Assembly (NCBI GenBank): GCA_964030785.1
Contig: OZ034968.1
Span: 57,024,399 to 57,088,398, forward strand
From: Siderastrea siderea
Lineage: Eukaryota > Cnidaria > Anthozoa > Scleractinia > Rhizangiidae
Length of the DNA stretch: 64,000 nt
Reading direction: 5' to 3'
Shown one piece after another: positions 1 to 11,030 of this stretch (position 1 is its first letter; every line of letters begins with the position of its first letter). The notes below the pieces were generated by a model. That model searched no databases. It saw only the letters and a list, made by a program, of their open reading frames with translations, and was not told the origin of the DNA. The translations under genes were made by a program, and so were the position numbers.

Positions 1-640
1 CAAAGTCAAGATCTCATTTGAAATCTAGAGAAAAACCTTTTTTAAGTGCAACATGTCAGAAGAAAGGAATTTCATTAGCCAAGTTCATGCATCGCAGTCA
101 CAAATCGAATGTGACAAAAGATGAGTGACATTTTCTGTTTGTTTTAGTATTCACTGTTGGGTTTTCAAAATGTGGTCATTTGTAGGAAACCCACTGCAAA
201 GATGCAGTCATCTTTAGGCAGTCAGTGAAGCCTATTGCAAACAAAAAATGCTGATCTTTCATGACTGGCAGATTTTAGTACAAACAGTTCTGTGTTTCAT
301 ATTTTTCAAAATTGAAAGCAATGAATAAGATAAGTGAAAAACAAAAAGCTTAAAGCCAGGAAGAAATATCCAAAGTCAAGATCTCATTTGAAATCCAGAG
401 AAAAACCATTTGTAAGTGCAACATGTCAGAAGAAAGGAATTTCATTAGCCAAGTTCATGCATCGCAGTCACAAATCGAATGTGACAAAAGATGAGTGACA
501 TTTTCTGTTTGTTCTAGTATTCACTGTTGGGTTTTCAAAATGTGGTCATTTTTAGGAAATCCACTGCAAAGATGCAGTCATCTTTAGGCAGTCAGTGAAG
601 CCTATTGCAAGCAAAAATGCTGATCTTTCATGACTGGCAC
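1..640. repeat. Tandem duplication, 370-bp unit
   Basis: The block starting CAAAGTCAAGATCTCATTTG at position 1 recurs at 371 with only scattered substitutions and continues to about 640, where the copies stop matching. The first copy is cut by the window edge, so the array may extend leftward. No open frame of note is present. Function is unknown; it behaves like a satellite or a local segmental duplication. Confidence 0.85.
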
Positions 641-723
641 TTCTGTAAAATGGTTTTAGTGAGAAAATGCTCATTTGAAAGAGAATGAAAACGGTAAAGA
701 AAGCTACAGATTTCATTTGTCAA

Positions 724-1110
724 AGCAATAATGTTTTCCGGGGGGTGGTACTTGACTCATGTTTGGATGTAGGGGTATCGCTGAAGATCTGATACCCTGA
801 CCCTGTTTAGGACAAAAAGCCGTAAAATACCAATCCCGTTTAGGACAACACCCTCCATTTTAGGTCCCTGTTTAGAACAATTTTAAAAAATACACACTTT
901 CTTCACGTTCGAGACAATTTTACAGTATTTTAGAGACTGGGCGGCAAACGTCAGGTTTCCGATCTATGACTGGCTATGTATAAGTGACAACGGTGGCAAT
1001 CGTGCAGCCATACCTTGTTTAGGACGCGTTCATACCCTGTTTGGGACAAACTCGCATAAAATTATATACCCTGTACAGGACAGACAGGCCAAAAACCTTA
1101 CCCTGTTCAG
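724..1110. repeat. Dispersed repeat with CCCTGTTTAGGACA motifs
   Basis: The motif CCCTGTTTAGGACA and close variants recur six or more times over this stretch. A related block in the opposite orientation (GTCTTAAACAGGGTA variants) lies at 3640-3790. I read this as a non-coding dispersed element rather than a gene. Confidence 0.55.
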
Positions 1111-1734
1111 CGGCAAAATTTTAGATATGTTGAATATCCTTTCTGGCTCACTCAGCTTGGAGTCCTAGCATCACCATATGCCTGAGCACTTTTGGGATAT
1201 GCAACATAATAAGCATTTTGAGACGAAAAGATTTAGGAAAATGTTGTGAAATATGCAACATAATTACGAGATTGAGACAAAATGTTGAGCAAATGTTGTG
1301 CATCTGTTGTGCACTTCTGGGATATGTAATATTCAAAGTCCCTCTGGCATAGAAAACATTTTTCTTTGTTCTTCTAATGAATCCACCTCCAAAATCCACT
1401 AGGGGTTGATTAGCACAAAGGACACGTGAGCGGGCGCGAAAATTGCGTGTGGCGTGAAAACATGACGCGCGCGTGATCATTATCCCATTGGAATCCCATA
1501 GTGCGTTTGATTGACCTCGTTCAAGACTGAATTATCCAATGTGAGAACGAAAACTACTAAGATTTGCAATTTGTTTTGAGGGAAATAATTCGCCATTTTA
1601 AGTACGTTTTCAGCCATGATTTATATACTTGTGCACTTTCTTACAGAGGTCAAAAAGGATTGTTTAGGACAAATTTGCTGATTAACAGTACACGAAATAT
1701 GACTTGAAAATCTTGGGGTTTCATTAAAAAAAGA

Positions 1735-2395
1735 GTAGGTTGGCGAAAATGGAAATGGTTATATTTGCTCCATATTTGCTTCTGGGGTAAATAAACCTAA
1801 ATTTGCTGACTTGGTGTAAAGTTGGTGCAAATAAACAGAATTGCCATAATGATAGCAAATGTAAGGGTAAGATATCCAAATTTGTTTATTTGCTACTCAA
1901 GTAAATGTGACAGTACTTTGATTTACGCCACTTGTTTGCGTTTTCGGAGATGAGTATGTTTGCTCCTTTAGTAAATATGGGGTAAATGAACCTAAATTTC
2001 CTGATTTGACCTTGGCGTAAAGTTGGTGCAAATAGGCACAATTGCTATAATAGTAAATGTGAGAGTAAGTAATGCAAATTTGTTTATTTGCCACTCAAGT
2101 AAAAGTGATGGTAATTTGATGCAAATAAGTTGATTTTCACCTTGTTTGCTTAGATTTACGGACTCCGTAAAAGTATTAATTTTTAAGGGTAGCAAAACTA
2201 CAGCAAATAAATGTGAAATTTGAAAATTTACCTTGGTGGCAAAACTGACACAAATCTGATGCAAACTTCGTGTTTACGTTACATTTGCGCCTAATTTCAG
2301 CAGGAGCAAGTGTGTGTCTTTGCTTCGACAATGCCGTCTGTGCAAATTTGTGACAAATTTAGAGCCCTAAATTCGCTACATATTTACTTCAGTTG
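1735..2395. repeat. Direct repeat of about 197 bp, rich in GCAAAT/ATTTGC
   Basis: A segment beginning GGGGTAAATAAACCTAAATT near 1784 is repeated near 1978 (GGGGTAAATGAACCTAAATT) with the same downstream order: a GTAAAGTTGGTGCAAATA block, then AATTTGTTTATTTGC. Short GCAAAT words fill the rest. Open frames across it are explained by the repeat and I do not call genes. Confidence 0.6.
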
Positions 2396-2439
2396 CAAAG
2401 CTCGGTAAATCCGTCTTTTCGTGCAGTGTCACCCCAGCT

Positions 2440-2605
2440 AAGCGGGTTACCCGGCCCGGCTGACCGGGTAACCCGCCTCGGTGGGTTACCCCACCTCTCA
2501 TGTGAACGAGATCAAGAAAAAAAGAGAGATTGTATTGAGAGATTGGTTACCCCACCGAGGCGGGGTACCTTACCTTCCCGGGGTCCCCCACCTCCATGTG
2601 AACAG
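2440..2605. repeat. GC-rich inverted repeat (GGGTTACCCCACC)
   Basis: Words such as CCTCGGTGGGTTACCCCACC and GGTTACCCCACCGAGGCGGG face each other around an AG-rich centre, which would fold into a hairpin. The local GC content is far above its surroundings. It looks like a short non-autonomous element. Confidence 0.5.
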
Positions 2606-2664
2606 GTCCTAACACTATATTTAGGATATTAGATTTTGTTAATCACAGTATTAAATAATCCTAA

Positions 2665-2985
2665 TCATAAAACTATTGGTTGAAATCTATTGTGAACTTG
2701 CCTATTAGTATATTCATTTCTTATTTGTAAAGCTTCATAAACAAAATAACCTAGTTTATTACAAACATAAGTATCAACATTGTTAAAAAGAAAAATAATT
2801 TTGTCTTGTTCACCTAAAGAGTCGAATCCTGCATATTTTAATTTGATGTCATTTGTCAATTGTTTCCTAATATTTTCAAAATGATTACAATATAAAAAGA
2901 AATGAATTTCATTTTCAATTTCGTTGGAAGAACAGTACTGGAACGTGAGTGTGTTGAAGGTTCGGTTATTTTTTCCACGCTGCAA
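2665..2985 (-). pseudogene. LINE reverse-transcriptase ORF, C-terminal remnant
   Basis: The minus-strand frame reads CSSNEIENEIHFFLYCNHF followed by an arginine-containing helix and then a leucine/phenylalanine-rich tail ending in a stop. This Cys-x-x-x...E-x-E-x-HFFLYC pattern is the zinc-knuckle end found at the C-terminus of many non-LTR retrotransposon polymerases. Nothing upstream encodes the catalytic domain, so the copy is 5'-truncated. It is transposon debris, not a host gene. Confidence 0.55.
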
Positions 2986-3046
2986 TTTTTGTGAGTGTTC
3001 GATTTGCCTTTGTTTCTTTGTTTTCTTGCTTGTTTTTTGATCGATC

Positions 3047-3259
3047 TTAACCCTATAAACCTCAAGAGTGACAGGTATCTAATTTCTCCTTACAGTATCG
3101 CTAGTTGATCCAACATACAAGTGATGAGCGATAAAGGAAATGATCACCAGATATAAAATGTATTGATGTTTAATGAAATTCTCCCAACTAGAAGCATAAG
3201 AATTACATGGAGAACAGTGAGGAGAATATGCATGTGGATATTGAGGTTGAAAGGTTTAA
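3047..3259 (+). mobile_element. MITE, TTAACCCTTTAAGCC family, copy 1
   Basis: It starts TTAACCCTATAAACCTCAAG and ends with the inverted GGTTTAA. Internally it carries TCTCCTTACAGTAT near the left end and AACAGTGAGGAGAATATGCAT near the right. Two more copies lie at 10812-11030 (inverted) and 16947-17162. It is non-coding, about 210 bp, and TIR-bounded. Confidence 0.65.
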
Positions 3260-3423
3260 TTGAACCAGATGAGGATTAAAGAGGCACTACTTTAAACAAC
3301 AAAAAGACACGTTTTAATCAGAGGAAACCCCTTATCCTCTCTTAGAGCAACCCAATAATACTGGATCAGTTTCCTTTAAAACGTCTTTACCAGTTCTCTG
3401 AAACTATAACTGTATGGCTTCCG

Positions 3424-3800
3424 GGGGGGGGGGGGGGCGTACTCCCTTACTGATGGCCTTAACGTGGACGTGCGGCCCGATAGGATATGGTTTTCAGAGG
3501 CTTTTTTCTTGAACGGGGTACCAATTTCATCACGACCTTATGTATTCGTTAATTTACAGGCCGCTCACAAAAAGCCGGATTATTACCAGTTTGCCAATGT
3601 ACAACATATTGAAATAAGAAATAGTCTTTGACTAGTCTATTCTAGCCGTAAGGAAGGTGTAATGTTGGGTTAAATGTCCTAGGCAGGGTACAAAAAATCT
3701 GAAATCTGTCTTAAACAGGGTAGCAAAATCAGATATGTTTGTCTTAAACAGGATCAGGGTTTAAACGTCCGGGCCACGCCTCCCTACTTGAGCATCTGCT
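3424..3800. repeat. Poly-G-led dispersed repeat
   Basis: A run of about 16 G at 3424-3439 leads into GCGTACTCCCTTACTGATGG. The right half carries GTCTTAAACAGGG words related to the 724-1110 repeat. No coding sequence is seen. Confidence 0.4.
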
Positions 3801-4286
3801 AATTGGTTGTGCCCCCCCTCCCGAGGTATGGCTGCCGATGGCTAAGATGGAAATAGATTAGAACATCAGGCTAATGTTTTCAAGTTTCTCCTTTGTTTCT
3901 TGGAAAAATCGCCAGAAACTGACTATCGCTTGCTTTCCCTTTGAGAAAATCATTCGATTTCTTTTTCCTTGGCGTTCTATGAGCATTTCGTGTACTAGAA
4001 AAGGTATTTGAGTAATTTGAATTCCAGCAAATGTTGCACCAAAAAACGTGAAAATCACCGTGACATAGCCCCTTTAATTAGATTCGGTTGATTGAATGGC
4101 CGATCAAATCGATCAACTGATCAGAGAGTGGTCTTTAATTGTGAATTTATTGTCCCGCAGTCTGGCGCCTAACGACATCCTGCGGTATTTTGGAACTAGG
4201 GAACAGTTAAACCATGATCTATTTTCCGCAATGGGGAGCAGAGAACGGGGGGGAGGGGGGCGGTTCCTCTGGTACCCTCCCTCTTA

Positions 4287-4395
4287 TTCCCAAAAAGTAT
4301 AAAGCGCCTTAATTAAAGTAAAGTATTGTTTGCCAATATATTTTGGGTGCTCGACCCTCATTTCATGGTTACCCTTATGGACTGTTGTTTAGACA
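4287..4395. repeat. Dispersed repeat, unoccupied paralogue of the 12.7 kb locus
   Basis: ATAAAGCGCCTTAATTAAAG, AGTATTGTTTGCCAATATAT and TTGGGTGCTCGACCCTCATT match 12723-12960 except that the 12.7 kb copy has a 151-bp insertion exactly after AGTATTGTT. This copy is therefore an empty-site reference for that insertion. Confidence 0.7.
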
Positions 4396-4845
4396 ACTAT
4401 ATGGGTTATATACTTTAATAGATTGCCAAGAGTGGACTTACTAAGTCCTTGTCGGTACATGCAAACATGTCAGATATCGCTTCGTTGCCGTCGCAAAAAC
4501 TTCAATTCATTGGATTCAAATACAAACACTAATTATTTTTCTGCCGTGGTGGCTCACTTGCCGCTCGACAAACTGGCGTCCAAAACAGCTCAAAAGCCCC
4601 CCAACAACAGGTATAGGTAACTGTCTCCTTGGCCTTGCGTGACGATTCACTATAACGACTTCGTTTACCATTTTAACACATTTACGTGACGAATGACTTA
4701 AAAAACAGCAACGAATCGTCCATTTTGACCGAGAGGGCATCCAGAAACACGAACAGACCTCTTTAGTGCGGGTAAAATATAAGGGTTTGTATGGAACATT
4801 ATCGCATGCCATAGTTTAGTTTATTCTGTCCGATCTCCACTAGCT

Positions 4846-5175
4846 TCCAGTTTCTGAGCGCATTAAATTCAAGATTCTATTGCTCACCTTCAAGGCTCTA
4901 CCCAACAGTCCCCCACCTACATTCACGATTTGGCAACCCGCTACTCGCCGTCTAGAACTCTCAGGTCATCTTCCACATTACGCCTGAATCCTGTTAATTT
5001 TAATTTGAAGTCCTATGGGTCTAGAGCCTTCGCTGTTTCTGCTCCTGACCTTTGGAACAGCTTACCTGATGACATCCGTTCATGTGACAATTTGAGTACT
5101 TTAGTTAAACAATAAAAACACAAACAACGGGAAATTCACACTTATCTTTATTTATTTATTTATTTATTCAGGAGC
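4846..5175 (+). pseudogene. LINE (CR1/L2-like) ORF2 3' end with (TTTA)n tail
   Basis: Reading plus, with one frameshift near 4918, the segment gives SERIKFKILLLTFKALPN, then a YIHDLATRYSPSRTLRSSST stretch, then SAPDLWNSLPDDIR and a stop at 5115. 'APDLWNSLP' close to the C-terminus is typical of cnidarian CR1/L2-type reverse transcriptases. A TTTA microsatellite (about 5150-5170) follows, as expected for a LINE 3' tail. The copy is 5'-truncated and dead. Confidence 0.75.
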
Positions 5176-5831
5176 CCAATGGTAATGGGCTCCTGATTTA
5201 TTTACATATTTATAGCGGAGCCTGTGCGCTAGCGCGTCAGTGGTGCACCATTGCTAAGGAAATTTGGTAACCTATCAAGCCAAAAAATTTTGGTAGTGAC
5301 GTAACAGTCACGTGACCGTCTGTCTGTCCGTCCGTACATCCGTACGTCCGCATCACAGGGTCACCAATATGAAGTGGTATACACAGGATATAACCCTGTG
5401 CTGAATCCTGTGTTTTTGGCGCGAAATTGCATGTTGACCCGCGTTGTAGGAAAACAAGCAAAGACAACAAAAGTCAAAAACAAATTTGTTAATGGAAAAA
5501 AAAAGTTCAAAAGAATGTTCAGTTGTCTTTTGGTGGAAGGCGAAAAGTTCAATTTAGGCGTAAAAAACTAGGCGGTAAAGTTCAGGCGAAAAGTTCAAAT
5601 TTGCCTTGTCGGTTCTGTTGCGAACTCGGTCGGCACACCGCTTGAGTTCGCAGCTTTTCGCAGCGGTTTCGCCGCCAAATATAGCAGAGCTAGTGCTTTT
5701 TGGTTTTTCTGTCCACAACCATGGTTTTTATGGCGTTCCGAACACATTTCGCCAGGAAAAACACCAGCATTTTCATGTTGATAGGCAGCTTGTCACGAAG
5801 AAAGAGATAAGTCCGTAAATAACAATAATCG

Positions 5832-5905
5832 CTCATGGCCTAGTGGACTATCTGCCGGCTTCTGACGCCATCGAGCCGGTTTCGGCTCTCAGCGAGGACA
5901 TGAAG
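5832..5905 (+). repeat. Possible tRNA-derived SINE head
   Basis: TGGCCTAGTGG fits a polymerase III A box and GGTTTCGGCTC about 35 bp later is a weak B box. A T/C-rich run follows. No cloverleaf can be drawn, so it is not a functional tRNA. Apart from this, 5176-7090 holds AT-rich DNA, an A-rich (AAAAACA)n stretch near 5975-6020 and no gene I can support. Confidence 0.35.
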
Positions 5906-7089
5906 CTTTTTCTTTCTTTTTTCTTTTTTTTAATTTAACGCCTTAAGTATATAATTTCACAAATTAATAGGTGCCAGCAAAAAAAAACAACAAAAAAACA
6001 AAAAAAACAAAAAACAAAAAAGGACGGGGAGGGGGGAGGGGATCCGCTTTTAGGCTTGGCTAAATCTATATATTTTATTTGTATGGTAAATAGGGATATT
6101 TAGTTTGGTGTTGGAAAGTTATAAAGAAATACTAATTTTATTTAATAATCTTATAAAAATATTCTATTGTTGTGGGATTAACTTGTATTTTTGGTTTGGG
6201 TTAGTCATGATTTAATTTATTCCAAATTGCGCAGAACCAAGTAGTGATTGTCTGGTGCTCAGTGGTTTACGCGGGAGACACCTTCGCCACTGAGCACCCG
6301 CTTACTCCTGTTTTCTTAGCCACCTTTGCAATTGTTCATTGCTAAATCGACTTTCTTTTTAGCTAGATCATCTTTAAAAAAACCTTTCCCATCAGTGAGT
6401 TTTCACGCCTCCGAAAACGGCTCTCCCTTCTACCTAATTAGCTATGCACCTCATTAGCTATGCACCTCCTTATCCAGTGGAATTTCGGGACGCTTATTAA
6501 CTATTACTGATATTTTGCTGAATCACATTTGACATCTCTAACTGGTTCTGCCGCACGAATCTCACACTTTGGGTTGTTTAGTGTGTTGTAATTAGATTAG
6601 ATAATTTCCGTTCTCTTCAGGTTGTAAAAGTAAGTGTGCAAGAAACTTAGAGTTGTATTCTGAATTGAGCTGTGAACTGTACACTGAGAACCAAGAGCCT
6701 TAAACAGTCAGAGAATGGAACTATTCTACTTGAAGTAATGTCCTCATAAGTTAAATGTTTGCTTAACACTAACTTAAGACCTATCTTTTTAAAAAAGCAT
6801 ATCATTCTTAGTAGGGTTAATTTTTGTTTATACATTAATTTAGCTTTTTAATTTATTCTTTACCCTTTTAGTTGTGAAGCGCCTAGAGCAGAACTTGATA
6901 GGTTATTATTATTTCTCTTTGACTGAAAATTAAAAGCTGGCTGAAATGGTCAGGAAACGACATACGGGACAACATTTGAACTAGTATGTAAACTTTAAGA
7001 AATGAGTGATGACCCTCGCAGTTAAAGATGCCAGCTTAAACAGTTGAAAAATGTACAACCTGAAAAAGAAAACAAACAAACAAACAAAA

Positions 7090-7165
7090 AAAAACCGGAT
7101 TGAACGAGATTCGAACCCATGACCTCTGCGACACCGGCGCAGCGAGGGGCATCATCATAACTACA
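7090..7165 (-). repeat. tRNA-derived SINE fragment (B box)
   Basis: On the minus strand GCAGAGGTCATGGGTTCGAATC contains a perfect polymerase III B box (GGTTCGAATC) preceded by a GC-rich segment. The T-stem does not pair, so this is a SINE relic rather than a tRNA gene. Confidence 0.5.
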
Positions 7166-7604
7166 AGGGTCATCACCATTTCTTATTTCAACCGCACTTT
7201 ACTAATATGATTATTTCATATGTACACTTCCACATGTAACCTTTAATGGCTATTTATTGTCATTTATCGCTTGGTAACTACAATATAGCTAGCGGTAAAG
7301 TTCGAGTTCCACGCGAATCCTTATACTTTGCCACTGAAGTGGCCTTTTCCTGTCAAGGAATAACCATTAAAGACCATTTCCATTTCCATGTGCTTGATCA
7401 AGCGACAACGATTGGGCAAGTAAGCCTTTTATTATTTCGATGCAACAGTTTAGCAAAAACTTTACAGTCATTTATACTATCCTATGTGACTACATATGTG
7501 AGAAAGCATAAAAATATAAGCTATCCTGGAAAACTTGGTTGCTTAAACTCTTGCCGGTTTGAGAGACTAATATAGGTTGGTTCATTCCAACTTAAGGTAC
7601 TTGG

Positions 7605-8110
7605 CATTATAATTGACAAAAAGACTACTGCAGGGAATGATCAAAGAACGTAAAAAGACTGAGTTACGATGTTTCGACTGGCCAATACCAGTCATCATCA
7701 GGTTCATTAGGCCAATCACAAATTTACAGAACCCTACTTGTAATAATTTCCAGTGCGGCACAGCGGTTTCAGAACACTTTCGAAGCAATAACCATTCCGA
7801 CACCCATATGCTACTCATTCCTATTGGAAAAAAACTTTAAAATGAACGTGATTCTTTCAGGAAGGCACGTGAAGCACACATTATTCACAAAGCTAAGACC
7901 CTTGAGCCTCCAGGCACGAATAAACGTGATGAACTGTAATCTGTAACTCCATGTAATCAAGTGATGTAATACATAAATTTTTATTTGTTTTTCTGTTATC
8001 TTATCTTTTCTAAGTAGTGACACTATACCAGATCACATATGTAACTACCGCTCATTTCACGTTGTTTGATTAGTCCCTGCAGTAGTCTTTTTTGACCATC
8101 ATTTATATTC
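7605..8110 (+). mobile_element. Penelope-like retroelement remnant with GIY-YIG tail
   Basis: The plus-strand frame from about 7735 to 7939 reads CGTAVSEHFRSNNHSDTHML, then after one in-frame stop a tail including RDSFRKAREAHIIHKAKTLE and NKRDEL. This is the C-terminal end of GIY-YIG endonuclease ORFs of Penelope-like elements (SEHF...H, RKARE, KTLEP, NKR). The remnant is bracketed by imperfect inverted copies of AAAAGACTACTGCAGGGA (7619 and, inverted, near 8090). The left arm holds a hammerhead core. The reverse transcriptase is missing. Confidence 0.65.
7661..7701 (-). ncRNA. Hammerhead ribozyme core (Penelope type)
   Basis: On the minus strand CTGATGA is followed by a 6-bp stem GACTGG...CCAGTC closed by TATTGG, then GAAAC, a minimal AC/GU stem around AUC, and GUA as the cleavage triplet. 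This matches the CUGANGA / stem II / GAAA / NUH hammerhead core with the very short stem III known from Penelope-like elements. Stem I is not clearly paired, so self-cleavage today is uncertain. Confidence 0.55.
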
Positions 8111-8990
8111 CTATCAGTCTTGACTGATCACGAACTTTTTTTATCCGACGTTGAGCAAGGTTAGGTTTTTGCAGTGGTTTTAAACCTTAACTTTGCATTT
8201 TAATTGTTATAAGGATTTTGTAACGAGGAAAGATTACAAAGAAGTATTTCTGACCATGAGTTTGTATGAATATCGTTTCACCTCTTTTGTCGGGCAATAC
8301 TTTATGTCTAATTATGACGTCAAATTGATTACCATGGAAACACTAACGCTTCAGAGAAAGAACCTCCAACTTCAGGCCTAATCTCGTACCCAGAGTCCTC
8401 GGGTCAGCGGGTGGCCGCCGGGAAAGGCTCCTAGGTACTAGGAGCCTTACCACGGAAATCCTGCGGTGAACGGCTGTTAGTTTTTTTAGAGTGAACAGCC
8501 ACTCGAAAAAAAAGGTGAAATTTCTGCTGTAAAAATTCCAGTACCCCAGAGTGAATATTGGCTGTACCCATTTATAAACCTGGGTTGAGAGAGCCTCCCC
8601 ATCGTTGAGTAAAGTTCCTTCCTAACAGTGTCTCTTTCGATGCGATTCGTTAAAATATTAACTCGTACCACTTTCTCCACCAGTTAGATGTATAAAACCG
8701 AAACCAATTACTGTCGTTACCGCACGCGTTTCTCTATGCTAAGCTCCGGTTACATCTCCTTGAATTTGTTTCACTGCATGGGCTTAAAATCCGTTCGGTC
8801 TGTAGTGATTGGCTAGATGGATTACACCGGTTTTGGCTTCATGATTAGGCGTTCAAACTTCCCTAAAATTTGAAGTTGGTTGTTTGCACAAGCCGAAACT
8901 ATCTTCAACAACATTGGTCATTCAAAGATATGGAAATAAAGATAAATACTGCAAACAAATATAATCAAAACATTCAAGACTTAGCCCACT

Positions 8991-8996
8991 TTTAAT
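8991..8996 (-). terminator. Poly(A) signal ATTAAA for the P450 gene
   Basis: TTTAAT on the plus strand reads ATTAAA on the minus strand, about 60 nt past the P450 stop codon. It is the common variant of the cleavage/polyadenylation signal; assigned by position only. Confidence 0.4.
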
Positions 8997-9057
8997 CACT
9001 AGGCCTCGCAGTAGGTAATCACAGATATAAGAAAGTCAAATACATGTGTCTGTAGCA

Positions 9058-10539
9058 TTAATTTCTCTTTACAACACAAACCTTAAATGGCTGGGGCTGC
9101 AACACAAGACCTGATATGGGCTCCAGAGTTGGTAGATCGCATCCTTGAGGATTCTCAAACTTGAAGGTATGCAGTAAGCGTGCTAAGAACAGGAAGACCT
9201 CAATTCGTGCCAAAGGCTCTCCAAAACAGCCCCTACGACCAGCTGAGAATGGGCAGTAACGATCAGCTTTTGGAGGAAGAAAATAACCATCCTCGTCCAG
9301 GAACCTTTGGGGCCTGAAATCGTTGGGGTATTCCCAAATTTCTGGATCGTGGTGGAGAGACCATAAGTTGATCAACACGGTTGTGCTTTTAGGAATGTGA
9401 TATCCCTGTAGAGATGTGTCCACAGTCGTTTTATGCATAGCAACTGGGCCAACGGATGAGATCCTGAGAGCCTCAGTAATGGTTGCTTCTAGATACGGCA
9501 GGCTTTTCCTGTCCTCGAGGTCCGGCAAACGATTTGGTCCAACGACTCGATCCAGCTCGTCGTGTAACTTCTGCTGAATCTTTGGGTTGTGAATCAGGCG
9601 CAGCAGTGTCCAGCATAAAGAAACTGCAGTGGTCTCCATTCCGGCCATGAAAACCTCACCCATGGTCAAGATGAGACGCTCATCTGTGAGGAATCCTTTG
9701 TTGGACGAGTCCTCCTCTTCAGCCTCCTTCTTTGCCTTAAGGAGCGCGTCTGTCAAATCTTGAGGATTCTGTACGCGATTAGCCTTTACGTGCTCTCGAT
9801 AAATTCTCCCAACAATGTCTTCTCTTTCCTTGCAGTTCTGCTTAAAAATCCTGATGGACTTCAATGGAAGGAATCTCAGCCATGGAAACACATCCGCCAC
9901 ACTACCAGTCCCAATCATCGCGAAAATTTCCTTCGTTATTTTATCAAACCTTAAAAACTCGGGGTCATCAAGTTCATATCTCCAACCAAATACTAATGCA
10001 CAAACCACATTCATCACAGCCAGTCGGATCTCCTTTGTGAGGTCGTGAGGTTGTCCATTTGTGGAGTGAAGTCGTTCTAACAGCAATCTGGACTCGTCAT
10101 TGACACCTGGCACCTGCGTTAAGGCACCGCTGGTATACATTTTCAATGCGGAGACTGCAACTTTGCGAAGTAGCCTCCATTCTAACGAATAATCCGCAAA
10201 ACTAATTGCCTTCCCTTTGTGCGAGAAAATGTCTACAGTATTGTTACTCGGGCGTCCACCGAATTCGACCGACTTTGTAACTAGAACTTCTTTGACAGCC
10301 TCTACGCCGCTAACGACAATCACGAGCTGGCTTCCAACATACAGCCGAAAGACATGGCCATATTGTTTCTCTATTGCCCAAAAATCGAGATGCCGTGACT
10401 CGGCGGATAATTGGTGTGCGTTTCCAATAATCGGCAAAGGAAAAGGTCCGGGAGGAAGGTTTTTGGCTGCAGAGAAGTGATTGAAAATCACCGTAGCAAG
10501 AATGATTGCCAAAAGAAACCATCCCAATTCTTCAAACAT
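9058..10539 (-). CDS. Cytochrome P450, CYP2-clan monooxygenase, intronless
   Basis: A 493-residue microsomal P450, predicted to insert oxygen into a lipophilic substrate using electrons from NADPH-P450 reductase at the ER face. The whole family length is in one exon. Seen: N-terminal membrane anchor (about residues 7-22), proline hinge NLPPGPFPLPIIGN (27-40), helix-C WRLLR (121-125), I-helix oxygen-activation motif AGMETT (299-304), helix-K E356-x-x-R359, PQRF (410-413), and heme loop FSAGRRGCFG with the cysteine thiolate ligand at C438. The sequence style (PPGPFPLPIIGN, FMAGMETT) points to the CYP1/2/17 clan; substrate cannot be read. The first ATG is immediately followed by the anchor, supporting this start. 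A TATA-like TATTAAAA lies about 160 bp upstream. All catalytic residues are intact, so the gene is probably functional. Absence of introns could mean an old retrocopy or lineage-wide intron loss. Confidence 0.95.
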   Translation of the reverse strand: MFEELGWFLLAIILATVIFNHFSAAKNLPPGPFPLPIIGNAHQLSAESRHLDFWAIEKQYGHVFRLYVGSQLVIVVSGVEAVKEVLVTKSVEFGGRPSNNTVDIFSHKGKAISFADYSLEWRLLRKVAVSALKMYTSGALTQVPGVNDESRLLLERLHSTNGQPHDLTKEIRLAVMNVVCALVFGWRYELDDPEFLRFDKITKEIFAMIGTGSVADVFPWLRFLPLKSIRIFKQNCKEREDIVGRIYREHVKANRVQNPQDLTDALLKAKKEAEEEDSSNKGFLTDERLILTMGEVFMAGMETTAVSLCWTLLRLIHNPKIQQKLHDELDRVVGPNRLPDLEDRKSLPYLEATITEALRISSVGPVAMHKTTVDTSLQGYHIPKSTTVLINLWSLHHDPEIWEYPNDFRPQRFLDEDGYFLPPKADRYCPFSAGRRGCFGEPLARIEVFLFLARLLHTFKFENPQGCDLPTLEPISGLVLQPQPFKVCVVKRN

Positions 10540-10811
10540 ACTTTCTAATTAACCTTGCCACGATATAAGCTTTTCATCTGAAAATTACGTTTGCGTATTC
10601 AACAAGGAAGCATGCCAATTAACATACACATAACGTGATCTTTCAGGTATTTATCGCGTGTCAGTTATTTGTTTCCTGTGGAGTTGCTGACGATATGACC
10701 TTTTAATACAAACAAAGGCCTTATTATCTCAGTTGGCACGCAAGCTCGAACAAGTCACTGTAGCCAACGTAGTGCAGTCTCGGTTGGAGGCTCCCCATGT
10801 TCTCAAGCATG

Positions 10812-11030
10812 TTAACCCCTTTAAGCCCCAATATTAATATGCATATTCTCCTTAGTGTTCTCCATACATTTCTTATGGTCCTAAGTAGGGAGAATTTGCA
10901 CAAACATCAAGACATGTCATGTTTGGTGATCATTTCCTTTATTCTTGTGACCTGCATGTTTTTTTTTTCAAGTAGGAATATTGTAAGGAGAAATTAGCTG
11001 CTTGTTTACTATTGGGACTTAAAGTGTTAA
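10812..11030 (-). mobile_element. MITE, TTAACCCTTTAAGCC family, copy 2 (inverted)
   Basis: It begins TTAACCCCTTTAAGCCCCAA and ends GGGACTTAAAGTGTTAA. The ATGCATATTCTCCTTAGTGT block is the inverse of the one in the copy at 3047. It lies upstream of the P450 gene. The remainder of 11031-11970 shows AT-rich DNA and no supported gene. Confidence 0.65.

Noticed and set aside
7090..7165. Possible tRNA gene from the GGTTCGAATC box
   Set aside because: The T-stem and acceptor stem do not pair and no anticodon arm fits; a SINE fragment explains the box.
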